DNA of 12,715 nt from Jeotgalicoccus sp052093725 (GTDB lineage Bacteria > Bacillota > Bacilli > Staphylococcales > Salinicoccaceae): positions 1-12,715 of the forward strand of contig JBQDHL010000046.1 in assembly GCA_052093725.1 (NCBI GenBank). Direction: 5' to 3'. Shown here piece after piece: positions 5,769 to 12,715 of this stretch. Made by a program: the position numbers and the translations under genes. Below the pieces are notes generated by a model. It had not been told where the DNA came from, did not search any database, and saw nothing but the letters and a program-made list of their open reading frames with translations. Within the stretch, counting starts at the first letter, position 1, and each line of letters begins with the position of its first letter.

Positions 5769-6447
5769 GATGATATCAATTTATTTTGAGCGTGTTGCAG
5801 AATACTGGCCAAACTTATTAACCAGTTTAAACGAAACTGGAATTATGATGGGTTTTGCAATGGTTGCAGCAATTGTACTCGGGCTGCCGCTCGGAACGCT
5901 GCTTTACTTAACAGATAAAGATAAACCGTTACATAACAGATTTATTTATCATACGGCGAATGTTGTCGTAAATATCGTCCGGTCATTTCCATTTCTGCTG
6001 CTCGTTATTGCGATGCAGCCGCTAATACGGGAAGTATACGGCCGGGCAACAGGAGATCCTGTTGCTGCATCATTTCCCCTGATGGTCATCGCGATTGCAC
6101 TGTATGCAAGATTTGTGCAGCAGTCTCTCCTCGATGTGCCAAAAGGTGTTGTTGAAACAGCACAGGCCCTAGGAGCGTCGATACCGCAGCTGGTTTACCG
6201 ATTTTTATTTGTAGAGGCAAGAAGTTCTTTAATCATCGGCTTTTCCACTGCGTTTGTAAGTTTTATCTCCTACTCAACAATAATGGGAGTTGTCGGGGGT
6301 GGAGGTATTGGTGACTTTGCAATCCGTTACGGATATCAGCGCTATGAAACTGACATTATGTACACTGCGATTGTCATTATTATTATCTTTGTGCAGATTG
6401 CGCAGTGGTTCGGTCTATGGCTGGCGAGAAAAATTGATAAAAGATAA
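5761..6447 (+). CDS. metI: Methionine-type ABC importer permease
   Basis: Membrane subunit of the MetNIQ importer, two copies of which form the channel. The 228 residues have about five membrane segments (roughly 24-48, 66-88, 103-122, 156-180 and 200-222), normal for MetI (about 215-230 aa). The EAA coupling loop that docks on MetN is clear (VVETAQALGASIPQLVYRF, residues 130-148), and the following IMGVVGGGGIGDFAIRYGYQRY is a MetI family hallmark. The ATG lies inside metN (8-base overlap) with GAGGTG at 5748-5753 seven bases upstream, so translation is coupled to metN. Residues 91-101 form a somewhat charged external loop. The gene is intact and of standard length. Confidence 0.95.
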   Translation: MSEMISIYFERVAEYWPNLLTSLNETGIMMGFAMVAAIVLGLPLGTLLYLTDKDKPLHNRFIYHTANVVVNIVRSFPFLLLVIAMQPLIREVYGRATGDPVAASFPLMVIAIALYARFVQQSLLDVPKGVVETAQALGASIPQLVYRFLFVEARSSLIIGFSTAFVSFISYSTIMGVVGGGGIGDFAIRYGYQRYETDIMYTAIVIIIIFVQIAQWFGLWLARKIDKR

Positions 6448-6459
6448 AAGGGGATTAGT

Positions 6460-7290
6460 ATGATGAACAGAAAGTATTGGTTAGTGAGTGTTTTAAGTGT
6501 ATTTGTTTTAATGCTGGCAGCATGCGGCAGTGAGGAAGAAACTGCACAAGAAGATAATGAGATTACAGTTGTCGCACAGACGACGCCAATGACGGATGTT
6601 GTTGAAATTGTCGCAGAAAATATCGAAGAACCCTACACAGTTAAACTTGTTGAAGTAGCGGATAATATTCAGTATAACGAAGCAGTCTTTAACGATGAAG
6701 CTGATGCAAGTTTCGCACAGCATGAACCGTTTATGGAACAGTTCAACGAAGAAAGTGATGCTGATTTAGTTGCAATGGAAGAAATTTATAATGCAATTGT
6801 CGGTTTCTATTCACCGGTATATGATTCAATTGAAGAGCTGGAAGATGGAGCAGAAGTTGCAATTCCTAGCGATCCGACAAACGAAGCACGTGCATTGATG
6901 ATTCTCGATGAAGCAGGAATTATTACATTGGCTGACGACGTTACTTTCGAAGCATCTGTCGATGATATTGAAGAAAACCCTAAAGATCTTCAGTTTACAC
7001 ATGTTGATCTGCTTAACTTAAGTGCATCTTATGAAGACGGCATTCCATTAGTCTTTAACTATCCAACTTATATTGAGCCTATCGGCTTAACTCCTGAAGA
7101 TGCAGTGCTGCTTGAAGACGATGATGAAAATACATTCGCACTACGCGTTGTTGCACGTGAAGGCAATGCAGATTCAGATAAAATCAAAGCTTTAAATAAA
7201 GCATTCACATCACAGGAAGTTTACGATTTCCTTGATGAACTTGCAGGAAAGGCACATCTTGAGCCTGCATTTGAACCCGGTGAGGAATAA
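6460..7290 (+). CDS. metQ: MetQ/NlpA-family substrate-binding lipoprotein 1
   Basis: Membrane-anchored receptor that captures methionine or a related ligand outside the cell and delivers it to MetI. The signal peptide ends in lipobox LAAC with the lipidated Cys at residue 22. The mature protein keeps NLPA landmarks: NIQYNEAVFNDEADASFAQH with EPFMEQF (usual form QPNxALxxGEIDANxFQHxPYL), the ligand-loop motif IPSDPTNEARALMILDEAGI, NPKDLQF, and a C-terminal ALNKAFTSQEVYDFL. It is 276 residues long, normal for the family, and strikingly acidic, with many Asp/Glu on the surface. Two ATGs (6460, 6463) follow an AAGGGG site ending at 6453; the first has the better six-base spacing. It directly abuts a second copy. 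Specificity for L- or D-methionine, or another ligand, is not established. Confidence 0.93.
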   Translation: MMNRKYWLVSVLSVFVLMLAACGSEEETAQEDNEITVVAQTTPMTDVVEIVAENIEEPYTVKLVEVADNIQYNEAVFNDEADASFAQHEPFMEQFNEESDADLVAMEEIYNAIVGFYSPVYDSIEELEDGAEVAIPSDPTNEARALMILDEAGIITLADDVTFEASVDDIEENPKDLQFTHVDLLNLSASYEDGIPLVFNYPTYIEPIGLTPEDAVLLEDDDENTFALRVVAREGNADSDKIKALNKAFTSQEVYDFLDELAGKAHLEPAFEPGEE

Positions 7291-8121
7291 ATGAAGAAAC
7301 TATTTCCATTATTCCTTATACTGACACTCTTCCTTGCAGCATGCGGAAATGATGAAGAAAGTGCATCATCAGAAGAAGATACACATATCGTTATCGCTTC
7401 TCAATCTGAACCGCTGACATCTATGGTTGAAGTAGCGGCTGAAGTAATTGAAGAACCGTATACGATGGAGCTGCTGCCGGTAAACGACAATATTCAATAT
7501 AATGAAGCAACATTTAATGATGAAGTCGACGGTAGTTTATCTCAGCACGAACTTTATATGGAAGGTTTTAATGAAGAAGCCGGTGCTGATCTGGTTGCAA
7601 TTCAGCCGGCTTACATTTCCAATGTAGGTTTTTACTCACCTGTTTACGATTCGATTGATGAGATTGAAACTGGTGCAGAAGTTGCGATTCCGAGTGACCC
7701 GCCGAACGAAGCTCGTGCACTGCTGATTTTAGACAGTGCAGGAATCATTACTCTGGCTGAGGATACAGGAATCGATGCAGCAGTATCGGATATTGTTGAA
7801 AATCCTAAAGATCTTCAATTTACACCAGTCGACCTGTTTAACTTAACAGCGGCATACGAAGATGGTGTAGAACTGGTATTTGAACACCCGAACTTAATTG
7901 CGAATATCGGACTTTATCCGAAAGATGCAATTTTACTTGAGGATGAAGACGAAAAAAGATTTGCCTTCCAGCTGGTAACGCGTGAAGGCAAAGCAGATAG
8001 TAAAAAAATGCAGGCGGCAAAACGTGCGCTGGCATCTCAAGAAGTTTACGACCTCTTAATGGAGGAATCTGAACACGAGATGTTTACACCGGCGTTTGAA
8101 CCTGGTCAGCCTGCAGAATAA
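7291..8121 (+). CDS. metQ: MetQ/NlpA-family substrate-binding lipoprotein 2 (tandem paralogue)
   Basis: Second binding lipoprotein of the same operon and the same length (276 aa) as its neighbour, to which it aligns almost without gaps at roughly 60% identity by eye. Signal peptide MKKLFPLFLILTLFLAAC has the lipid-bearing Cys at 18. NIQYNEATFNDEVD, IPSDPPNEARALLILDSAGI and ENPKDLQFTPVDLFNL are shared with copy 1. Differences fall in probable ligand-facing parts: HELYMEGF replaces HEPFMEQF, PPNEAR replaces PTNEAR, and VFEHPNLIANIGL replaces VFNYPTYIEPIGL. The ATG follows the previous stop with no gap, and its GAGG site (7282-7285) lies inside copy 1. Synonymous sites have diverged, so the duplication is old. 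The two receptors probably share one MetN-MetI translocator. A terminator follows. Confidence 0.93.
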   Translation: MKKLFPLFLILTLFLAACGNDEESASSEEDTHIVIASQSEPLTSMVEVAAEVIEEPYTMELLPVNDNIQYNEATFNDEVDGSLSQHELYMEGFNEEAGADLVAIQPAYISNVGFYSPVYDSIDEIETGAEVAIPSDPPNEARALLILDSAGIITLAEDTGIDAAVSDIVENPKDLQFTPVDLFNLTAAYEDGVELVFEHPNLIANIGLYPKDAILLEDEDEKRFAFQLVTREGKADSKKMQAAKRALASQEVYDLLMEESEHEMFTPAFEPGQPAE

Positions 8122-8131
8122 ATTTTTAATG

Positions 8132-8175
8132 AAAGCACCGAGTTTGACCTCCCTTACTCGGTGCTTTTTTATTTT
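8132..8175 (+). terminator. Terminator of the metN-metI-metQ-metQ operon
   Basis: A perfect 12-bp stem, AAAGCACCGAGT (8132-8143) with ACTCGGTGCTTT (8156-8167), has a 12-base loop and runs into a T-rich tail. It ends the import operon just before the promoter of the MoxR operon. Confidence 0.93.
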
Positions 8176-8194
8176 GTTCAAATATTGTTATAAT
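8166..8194 (+). promoter_or_regulatory. Extended -10 promoter of the MoxR operon
   Basis: Perfect TATAAT at 8189-8194 is preceded by TG at 8186-8187, giving TGTTATAAT, an extended -10. The -35 position 17 bases upstream (TTTTTA, 8166-8171) is poor and overlaps the previous terminator's T-tail, as is common when TGN compensates. The leader is about 30 bases. Confidence 0.72.
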
Positions 8195-8229
8195 TAAGAA
8201 AACGCATACATTTCAAGGAGGATTATTGC

Positions 8230-9186
8230 ATGTCAGTCACAGAAAAGCTTAAACAGTTTAAAGAAGAAATAGGGAAAGTAATTATCGGGCAGGATAAAGT
8301 GATTGAACTGGTATTCATCAGTTTGATTCAGGAAGGGCATATATTATTCGACAGTGTGCCGGGAACCGGGAAAACGGTATTGTCTAAAGCTGTCGCCGGG
8401 ACAGTTGACGGGAAGTTTTCCCGTATTCAGTTTACGCCGGATGTATTGCCGACGGACATTACGGGCATGAATATGTACAATCCTAAAACACAGAGTTTTG
8501 ATTTACGTTTGGGACCGGTCAATACGAATGTGCTGCTGGCTGATGAAATTAACAGAGCGACGCCGAGAACGCAGTCGGCACTACTTGAAGTAATGGAAGA
8601 GCGTCAGGTAACGATTGACGGGGAAAGAGTTGAACTGGATGATCTATTTATCGTGCTGGCAACACAGAATCCGATTGAATCGAGACAGGGTACATTTGAT
8701 TTGCCGGAAGCTCAGATGGACCGTTTTTTAATGAAGATTGCACTGAGCTATCCTGAGCGTAATGAAGAACTGATGATGCTGGATATGCACAGAGGAAAAA
8801 AAACTGTTGCTGTCAATCCGGTATTTACACGGGAAGAAATTATGAAACTCCGCAAACAGGCTGCTGAAATACGTATTAATGATGCAGTGAAAGAATACAT
8901 AATTGATATAGTTCAGCATACGCGTGACCATAAGCACACTGCTCTCGGTGTTTCGCCGAGGGGAACGATTGGTTTAATGCGTGCAGGAATGGGTGTTGCA
9001 CTGATTAATAATCGTGATTATGTAACACCTGAAGATATTAAATATGCTGCACCTTATGTGCTGGCGCATCGGATAGTACTTAATATAGAAGGGATGACAC
9101 TCACTACGGGCGAGGGGCTGGTTCAGGACATTTTAAATGACGTGCCTGTTCCGGTGGAATTTGGAGTGAGCCGTGATGAGGTATAA
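8230..9186 (+). CDS. MoxR-family AAA+ ATPase
   Basis: Cytoplasmic AAA+ ATPase of the MoxR branch (AAA_3 domain plus lid), thought to act as a chaperone that remodels or activates partner proteins encoded next to it. Of 318 residues, Walker A is SVPGTGKT (42-49), with Ser in place of the first Gly of the loop, a position known to vary in Firmicute MoxR proteins. Walker B is VLLADEINR (101-109), sensor 1 is LATQNPIE (143-150), the helix after Walker B is ATPRTQSALLEVMEERQ, and GVSPRG (240-245) carries the sensor-2 Arg. AAGGAGG (8215-8221) lies eight bases before the ATG. The gene is first of three overlapping genes (MoxR, DUF58, DUF4129-like), a conserved arrangement tied to envelope or secreted-protein functions in other bacteria. 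The actual client is unknown. Confidence 0.94.
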   Translation: MSVTEKLKQFKEEIGKVIIGQDKVIELVFISLIQEGHILFDSVPGTGKTVLSKAVAGTVDGKFSRIQFTPDVLPTDITGMNMYNPKTQSFDLRLGPVNTNVLLADEINRATPRTQSALLEVMEERQVTIDGERVELDDLFIVLATQNPIESRQGTFDLPEAQMDRFLMKIALSYPERNEELMMLDMHRGKKTVAVNPVFTREEIMKLRKQAAEIRINDAVKEYIIDIVQHTRDHKHTALGVSPRGTIGLMRAGMGVALINNRDYVTPEDIKYAAPYVLAHRIVLNIEGMTLTTGEGLVQDILNDVPVPVEFGVSRDEV

Positions 9187-10384
9187 ATACGATTACAGTG
9201 AATCGCCAATTGCGTCACTTTTTTCAGTGATAGCTGCTGTACTTATTATTTTCGACATATTTTACGCTGCGACACTGAATAACTATATCGTATTTATACT
9301 CGGTATTATATTATCCGGTATGGTGCTGAACAGACTTTACGAAAAAAATGTCATGAAAAATCTGAAGATAAATATTATCAACAAAGAGGTCCGGCATTAT
9401 AAAGGTGAGTCCGGAGTATTGAAAATCCGTATTGCACAAGGCGGACTGATGCCGGTGTTAAGTGGTGAAATGACAATCACTGCCGGCAATGATATTAAGT
9501 TTACAAATGACCAGGCGTTAAAAATCCGTCAGCAGACTGAGACGAAGGCAGTATTTACAGTACTGCCGAAAAAAGAAACTGTTATAGAAATACCATATAC
9601 TGCTGCCAGGCGCGGAGTGAGTTACATCGTTGAGAGCCGTATAAAGATTCCACGTATATTCGGTTTTGGAAAAATGGAATTAAAACAAATTGGTCCGGCA
9701 AAACATGAAATTATGATTTATCCGGATAAATTTGCTGTCCATAATGAACCGATTAAATTCAAAATAGCACAGGGATTGTTTAAAAATAATGAATCGCTGT
9801 ATAACGATCCGCTTTTAACACTCGGCAACAGGGATTATATGGAGATGGATTCTTTCAGGGATATTAATTGGAAACAGACAGCAAAAACGGGACGGCTGCA
9901 GTCGAAAATTTACGAGAAAACGACTTATACCGAATGGTTGATACTGGTTAATCTGCGCTCTGAATCTGTTTTTGCTCCGCTTGAAAATATTGAAATGATA
10001 TTTGAAAAGCTGAGTTTTTTAACTGGAGAAATAGCAAAGGAAGATATTACGTACAGCCTGATTGCGAATATGAAAACTTTTGATGAAGGCAGTTATTTTA
10101 GAATTGATGAATTAAATGGAGTCAGGAGCTACAGACCGGTGCTTGAAGCACTGGCGAAAATTAAAACAGTTACTTTTACAATCGCGTTTGAACGTTTTTT
10201 AAATCATGTGAGACTATATGAAAAAGTACCGTCGCATATTATTTTTACCGGCGAGACCGATGCACTTATCGATAGAGAGCTTACGTATTTTTTACATCGG
10301 GGCATTACAATATACCAGCTGAATGAGAACGGGCTTGAACGCTACGGAAGTAAATCGGCTGCGGCTAAGGCGGTGAGGAGATGA
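9176..10384 (+). CDS. DUF58 domain membrane-anchored protein
   Basis: Protein of the DUF58 family, the usual partner of MoxR ATPases; its molecular role is unknown. Two membrane helices lie near the N-terminus (about residues 12-33 and 37-53), followed by a large beta-rich cytoplasmic or surface part. The DUF58 signature is plain at about 216-247: GNRDYMEMDSFRDINWKQ then TAKTGRLQSKIYEKT (usual form: GxxxYxxGDxxRxIDWkxTARtgxLxVkxyE). A von Willebrand-like fold follows from about 250 to 345. Length is about 402 residues, normal. Both GTG at 9173 and ATG at 9176 are possible starts after GGAG at 9163-9166; I chose the ATG, and the difference is one residue. It overlaps MoxR by 11 bases and the next gene by four, so the three are translationally coupled. 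Confidence 0.9.
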   Translation: MRYKYDYSESPIASLFSVIAAVLIIFDIFYAATLNNYIVFILGIILSGMVLNRLYEKNVMKNLKINIINKEVRHYKGESGVLKIRIAQGGLMPVLSGEMTITAGNDIKFTNDQALKIRQQTETKAVFTVLPKKETVIEIPYTAARRGVSYIVESRIKIPRIFGFGKMELKQIGPAKHEIMIYPDKFAVHNEPIKFKIAQGLFKNNESLYNDPLLTLGNRDYMEMDSFRDINWKQTAKTGRLQSKIYEKTTYTEWLILVNLRSESVFAPLENIEMIFEKLSFLTGEIAKEDITYSLIANMKTFDEGSYFRIDELNGVRSYRPVLEALAKIKTVTFTIAFERFLNHVRLYEKVPSHIIFTGETDALIDRELTYFLHRGITIYQLNENGLERYGSKSAAAKAVRR

Positions 10385-11577
10385 ACAGAGCAAAGTATTA
10401 TTCTCAGTTTGTATTTTATTTCATAGTGGAAATGTTCGTACCGATTTTTATCGGAATATTGATTAATATTCATAACACCACGTCACATTCAAGTCATGCG
10501 CTGACGCTCGCTGGCGTTCTTTTAGTGATGCTTGTGCTGAGTCATATTATCGCAGGAAGATGGCAGTTATCCTATGTTTACTTTCTCGTGCCGCTTGGAA
10601 TTTTACTGCTAATGATATCCGGGTCATACTGGCTGACTGCCTTTTTAATAACAGGTTTTGCAGTATGGACGCTTGAACAGCTGCACGATAATATTAACAA
10701 TCATTATAATGATAAAATGCTGATGATTATGCTTGTGCTTCTTATTATAATTAATTTGATTAATTCACCAATTATACAAACGCATCATCTTCTTATTCAT
10801 TTAACTGCTGTCGGCATGTTTGTTTTCTACTTTTTAGGAAGAATTATTATGCTGATGGCGGGAAGCGGATATCGTATTAATTCGCGGCTCAAAATATTTG
10901 TGCTGTCGTCATTCGCATTGTTAGGAACAGCAGCGTTATTCACCGCTATATATAAGTACGCAGTATTTGGTCTGCAGGCAGTATTTATCTTATTATTGAA
11001 CGGATTTATTATGCTGATGAGACCATTTTTCTCATTTTTAGAAACGGTAGAGTTTAAGTTTCCCAAGATGGAGCAGGAACAGATGGAAGTGAATGAAAGC
11101 GGCGATGCAGTAGAGGAGTCATTCGAAGGGACTGCTGCGCTGAGCAATGTACCAGTGATGACTATTCTATTAATACTGCTTGCTGTTGGTATTACTATCT
11201 TTCTAATAATGTACTTTAAGAAACGAAGCAGTCTGGAAAAAGAAGGCTCGGAAGCTGCAGTTTACAAAACGGTTGTTACAGACAGCAGCCTTGAAAATCA
11301 TAAAGAAGACGGGCCGGCACTGCCGGACAGTAAAGTAAGAAAACAGTATTATGCATTTGAGAAGTGGCTTGCTAAAAGAGATGTTGGACGTTATCACGGC
11401 GAGACAATCGATGAGTGGGTAATGAGAGTCGGACTTAACGAAGAAATAAATAAGGAACTGCTTGAACGTTATAAAAAATACCGTTATGACAGTAAAGAAT
11501 TAACAACTGAAGAGTTTGGTGAATTTAAAGAGATGATTAAAGATTTTAAAAGAAAACTCCATAGTAAAAACAATTAA
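10381..11577 (+). CDS. Polytopic membrane protein with DUF4129-like C-terminal tail
   Basis: Third gene of the MoxR operon; the function is not known. The 398 residues begin with about eight membrane helices in the first 220 residues, then an acidic external segment (about 222-255, EQEQMEVNESGD and neighbours), a ninth helix (about 258-281), and a charged cytoplasmic tail. The last 80 residues (from QYYAFEKWLAKRDVGRYHGE through ERYKKYRYDSKELTTEE) look like DUF4129, the tail of TgpA-type transglutaminase-like membrane proteins. Those proteins also carry a transglutaminase core with a Cys-His-Asp triad in the external loop. Here that loop is only some 35 residues and contains no Cys, so the enzyme part is absent. 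ATGA overlap with the DUF58 stop couples translation. No clear terminator follows. Family assignment of the tail is by pattern only. Confidence 0.8.
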   Translation: MNRAKYYSQFVFYFIVEMFVPIFIGILINIHNTTSHSSHALTLAGVLLVMLVLSHIIAGRWQLSYVYFLVPLGILLLMISGSYWLTAFLITGFAVWTLEQLHDNINNHYNDKMLMIMLVLLIIINLINSPIIQTHHLLIHLTAVGMFVFYFLGRIIMLMAGSGYRINSRLKIFVLSSFALLGTAALFTAIYKYAVFGLQAVFILLLNGFIMLMRPFFSFLETVEFKFPKMEQEQMEVNESGDAVEESFEGTAALSNVPVMTILLILLAVGITIFLIMYFKKRSSLEKEGSEAAVYKTVVTDSSLENHKEDGPALPDSKVRKQYYAFEKWLAKRDVGRYHGETIDEWVMRVGLNEEINKELLERYKKYRYDSKELTTEEFGEFKEMIKDFKRKLHSKNN

Positions 11578-11594
11578 TCAGAAAATTCAGCCGA

Positions 11595-11608
11595 TGAAAA
11601 CGTAGTCA
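11595..11608 (+). promoter_or_regulatory. Near-consensus cre site before the terminal transporter
   Basis: TGAAAACGTAGTCA matches the cre consensus TGWNANCGNTNWCA at all but one fixed position (A for T at position 10). It ends two bases before the predicted -35 region of the next gene, a position where CcpA can control transcription. It shares TGAAAACG with the sites at 4031 and 4060. Confidence 0.4.
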
Positions 11609-11610
11609 TA

Positions 11611-11639
11611 TTTATTTATAGTTTGAATTGTCGTATAAT
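11611..11639 (+). promoter_or_regulatory. Probable promoter of the terminal transporter gene
   Basis: Perfect -10 TATAAT (11634-11639) with a weak -35 TTTATT (11611-11616) 17 bases upstream. It gives the last gene its own start despite the lack of a terminator after the MoxR operon. Confidence 0.6.
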
Positions 11640-11670
11640 TCTAACAATGCCTTAAGAGGGGGGAATAAAT

Positions 11671-12715
11671 ATGATTGAACAACCATTAGTTGCAACCGTG
11701 TTGCTGTTTGCTTTACTGGCACTTGGAGAAGTGATTTCAATCTATTCGAGAGCACGTATACCTATGCTGATGACAGCAATGCTCGGTTATTTATTATTAA
11801 CTTGGACAGGGGTATTCCCTGAGAATATTTTAGAATTATCTACACTGCCGGCACTCGGTGCATTATTAATCGGGCCGCTTATAATACATATGGGAACTTT
11901 GATGCCTTTAAGTATATTGAAAAAACAATGGCGCGCAGTTGTAATTTCACTGAGCGGATTAATTGGTGCACTGGCTTTAGTGCTGTTAATTGTACCTGTA
12001 GTTTTTGACTTTGAAACTGCAGCGAGCGGTGTCGGGCCTATATCCGGCGGAGTTGTAGCATTATTAATTACAACTGAGAAACTGACGGAACTTGGACTGA
12101 CAGCAATGATTGTCGTTCCGGTTTTGATCGCAGCATTCCAGACACCGATTGGCATGCCGTTAATCGCGTTCTTCTTAAAACGCTATGCAGGTCATTATGT
12201 CAGTACGACTGAAGCGACAGAAGGAGAAATTGCGGCACAACAAGAAGAGGAAAAACCAGTAAGGTTTAATCTTTTGAAAAATAATATCATTTTATTATTT
12301 ACAGTATTTGTATTGGCAGCAGTTGCTACAGTATTAAGTGAATGGACAGGTGTTCACTTTACGTTATTTTGTCTGCTGTTTGGTATTTTAATGCTTAATG
12401 GAAGATTGTTTCCACAAGGAGTCTTGGAAAAATCAAATTCATTCAGCTTTATGATGGTGGCTTTAATATTTGTTATCATCGGTACGATGGGCGGAATTAC
12501 GCCGCAGGATGTTGTTAATAATATACCTGCAGTGCTGTTAATATTAGTCTGCGGTGTCGGTGGCCTTGCGATTGGCGGGTTTATCGCGTCAAAAGCAGTC
12601 GGCTGGCATCCGTTTAAAGGAATGCCGATTGCACTTACAGCACTCGTTGGATTCCCGGGAGATTACATTATTTGTGAAGAAGTATCACGCAGTACAACTG
12701 ATAATCAGGTAGACG
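11671..12715 (+). CDS. Multi-pass membrane transporter-like protein, 3'-partial
   Basis: An integral membrane protein, probably a secondary transporter; I do not recognise its family firmly. The frame stays open from the ATG to the window end (348 codons visible). About ten hydrophobic segments can be seen, arranged in two halves split by a charged cytoplasmic linker (about 186-208, TEGEIAAQQEEEKPVRF). Each half ends with glycine-rich, helix-breaking stretches: SGVGPISGGVVALLITTEK near 127, and GGLAIGGFIASKA then LVGFPGDYIICEEVS near the end. Such inverted-repeat architecture with broken helices recalls sodium-coupled carboxylate/amino-acid carriers (ESS or related), which is an inference only. 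A GAGGGGGG site (11656-11663) lies seven bases before the ATG. A promoter and a cre-like site just upstream suggest carbon-source control. Confidence 0.75.
   Translation, partial: MIEQPLVATVLLFALLALGEVISIYSRARIPMLMTAMLGYLLLTWTGVFPENILELSTLPALGALLIGPLIIHMGTLMPLSILKKQWRAVVISLSGLIGALALVLLIVPVVFDFETAASGVGPISGGVVALLITTEKLTELGLTAMIVVPVLIAAFQTPIGMPLIAFFLKRYAGHYVSTTEATEGEIAAQQEEEKPVRFNLLKNNIILLFTVFVLAAVATVLSEWTGVHFTLFCLLFGILMLNGRLFPQGVLEKSNSFSFMMVALIFVIIGTMGGITPQDVVNNIPAVLLILVCGVGGLAIGGFIASKAVGWHPFKGMPIALTALVGFPGDYIICEEVSRSTTDNQVD

Noticed and set aside
11787..12155. A 122-codon reverse-strand frame rich in Ser/Thr/Ile
   Set aside because: It is the mirror of the hydrophobic transporter gene on the forward strand; the composition is typical of antisense shadow frames.

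Overview
The window looks like chromosome from a low-GC Gram-positive bacterium, most likely a member of the Staphylococcaceae in the Jeotgalicoccus/Salinicoccus/Macrococcus neighbourhood. This is inferred from the AT-rich sequence, strong AAGGAGG-type ribosome binding sites, lipoprotein signals ending LAAC, the peptidase T and MoxR/DUF58 gene types, and very acidic extracellular lipoproteins that would suit a salt-tolerant organism. There are no tRNA or rRNA genes, insertion sequences, CRISPR arrays or phage genes. Gene order and codon use look like ordinary chromosome.

Left part (1-3100): the window opens a few bases inside pepT (peptidase T). pepT converges on a reverse-strand 14-helix MFS drug exporter of the DHA2 type, and two strong hairpin terminators lie between them. 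The exporter's terminator is built into the end of its coding sequence, with the stop codon in the loop. Upstream of the exporter on the same strand is a 58-codon gene for a two-helix membrane protein with an excellent ribosome binding site.

Middle (3100-5030): a SAM-dependent methyltransferase gene with its own terminator is followed by about 330 bases without a recognised protein gene. That stretch holds catabolite-repression-like sites, palindromes and a good sigma-A promoter. The promoter drives an unrecognised 49-codon gene that has a near-ideal ribosome binding site and its own terminator. A reverse-strand VOC (glyoxalase/PhnB-like) gene follows, and its divergent spacer with metN carries three copies of an ACAGTTT half-site.

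Methionine importer (5031-8175): metN, metI and two tandem metQ-type lipoprotein genes form a tightly packed operon closed by a strong terminator. MetN is short and has no C-terminal NIL regulatory domain. The two binding proteins are old, diverged duplicates placed end to end with no gap, so one permease/ATPase pair is probably fed by two receptors with different ligand preferences.

Right part (8176-12715): an extended -10 promoter starts a three-gene, overlapping operon of MoxR ATPase, DUF58 protein and a polytopic membrane protein with a DUF4129-like tail. The transglutaminase core often found in such loci is absent from the third gene. The window ends inside a multi-pass membrane transporter-like gene of uncertain family, which has its own promoter and a near-consensus cre site.

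Nothing here amounts to a clearly new defence or mobile system. The most interesting points are the two small genes, the operator-like repeats before metN, the NIL-less MetN with twin MetQ proteins, and the transglutaminase-less MoxR operon.
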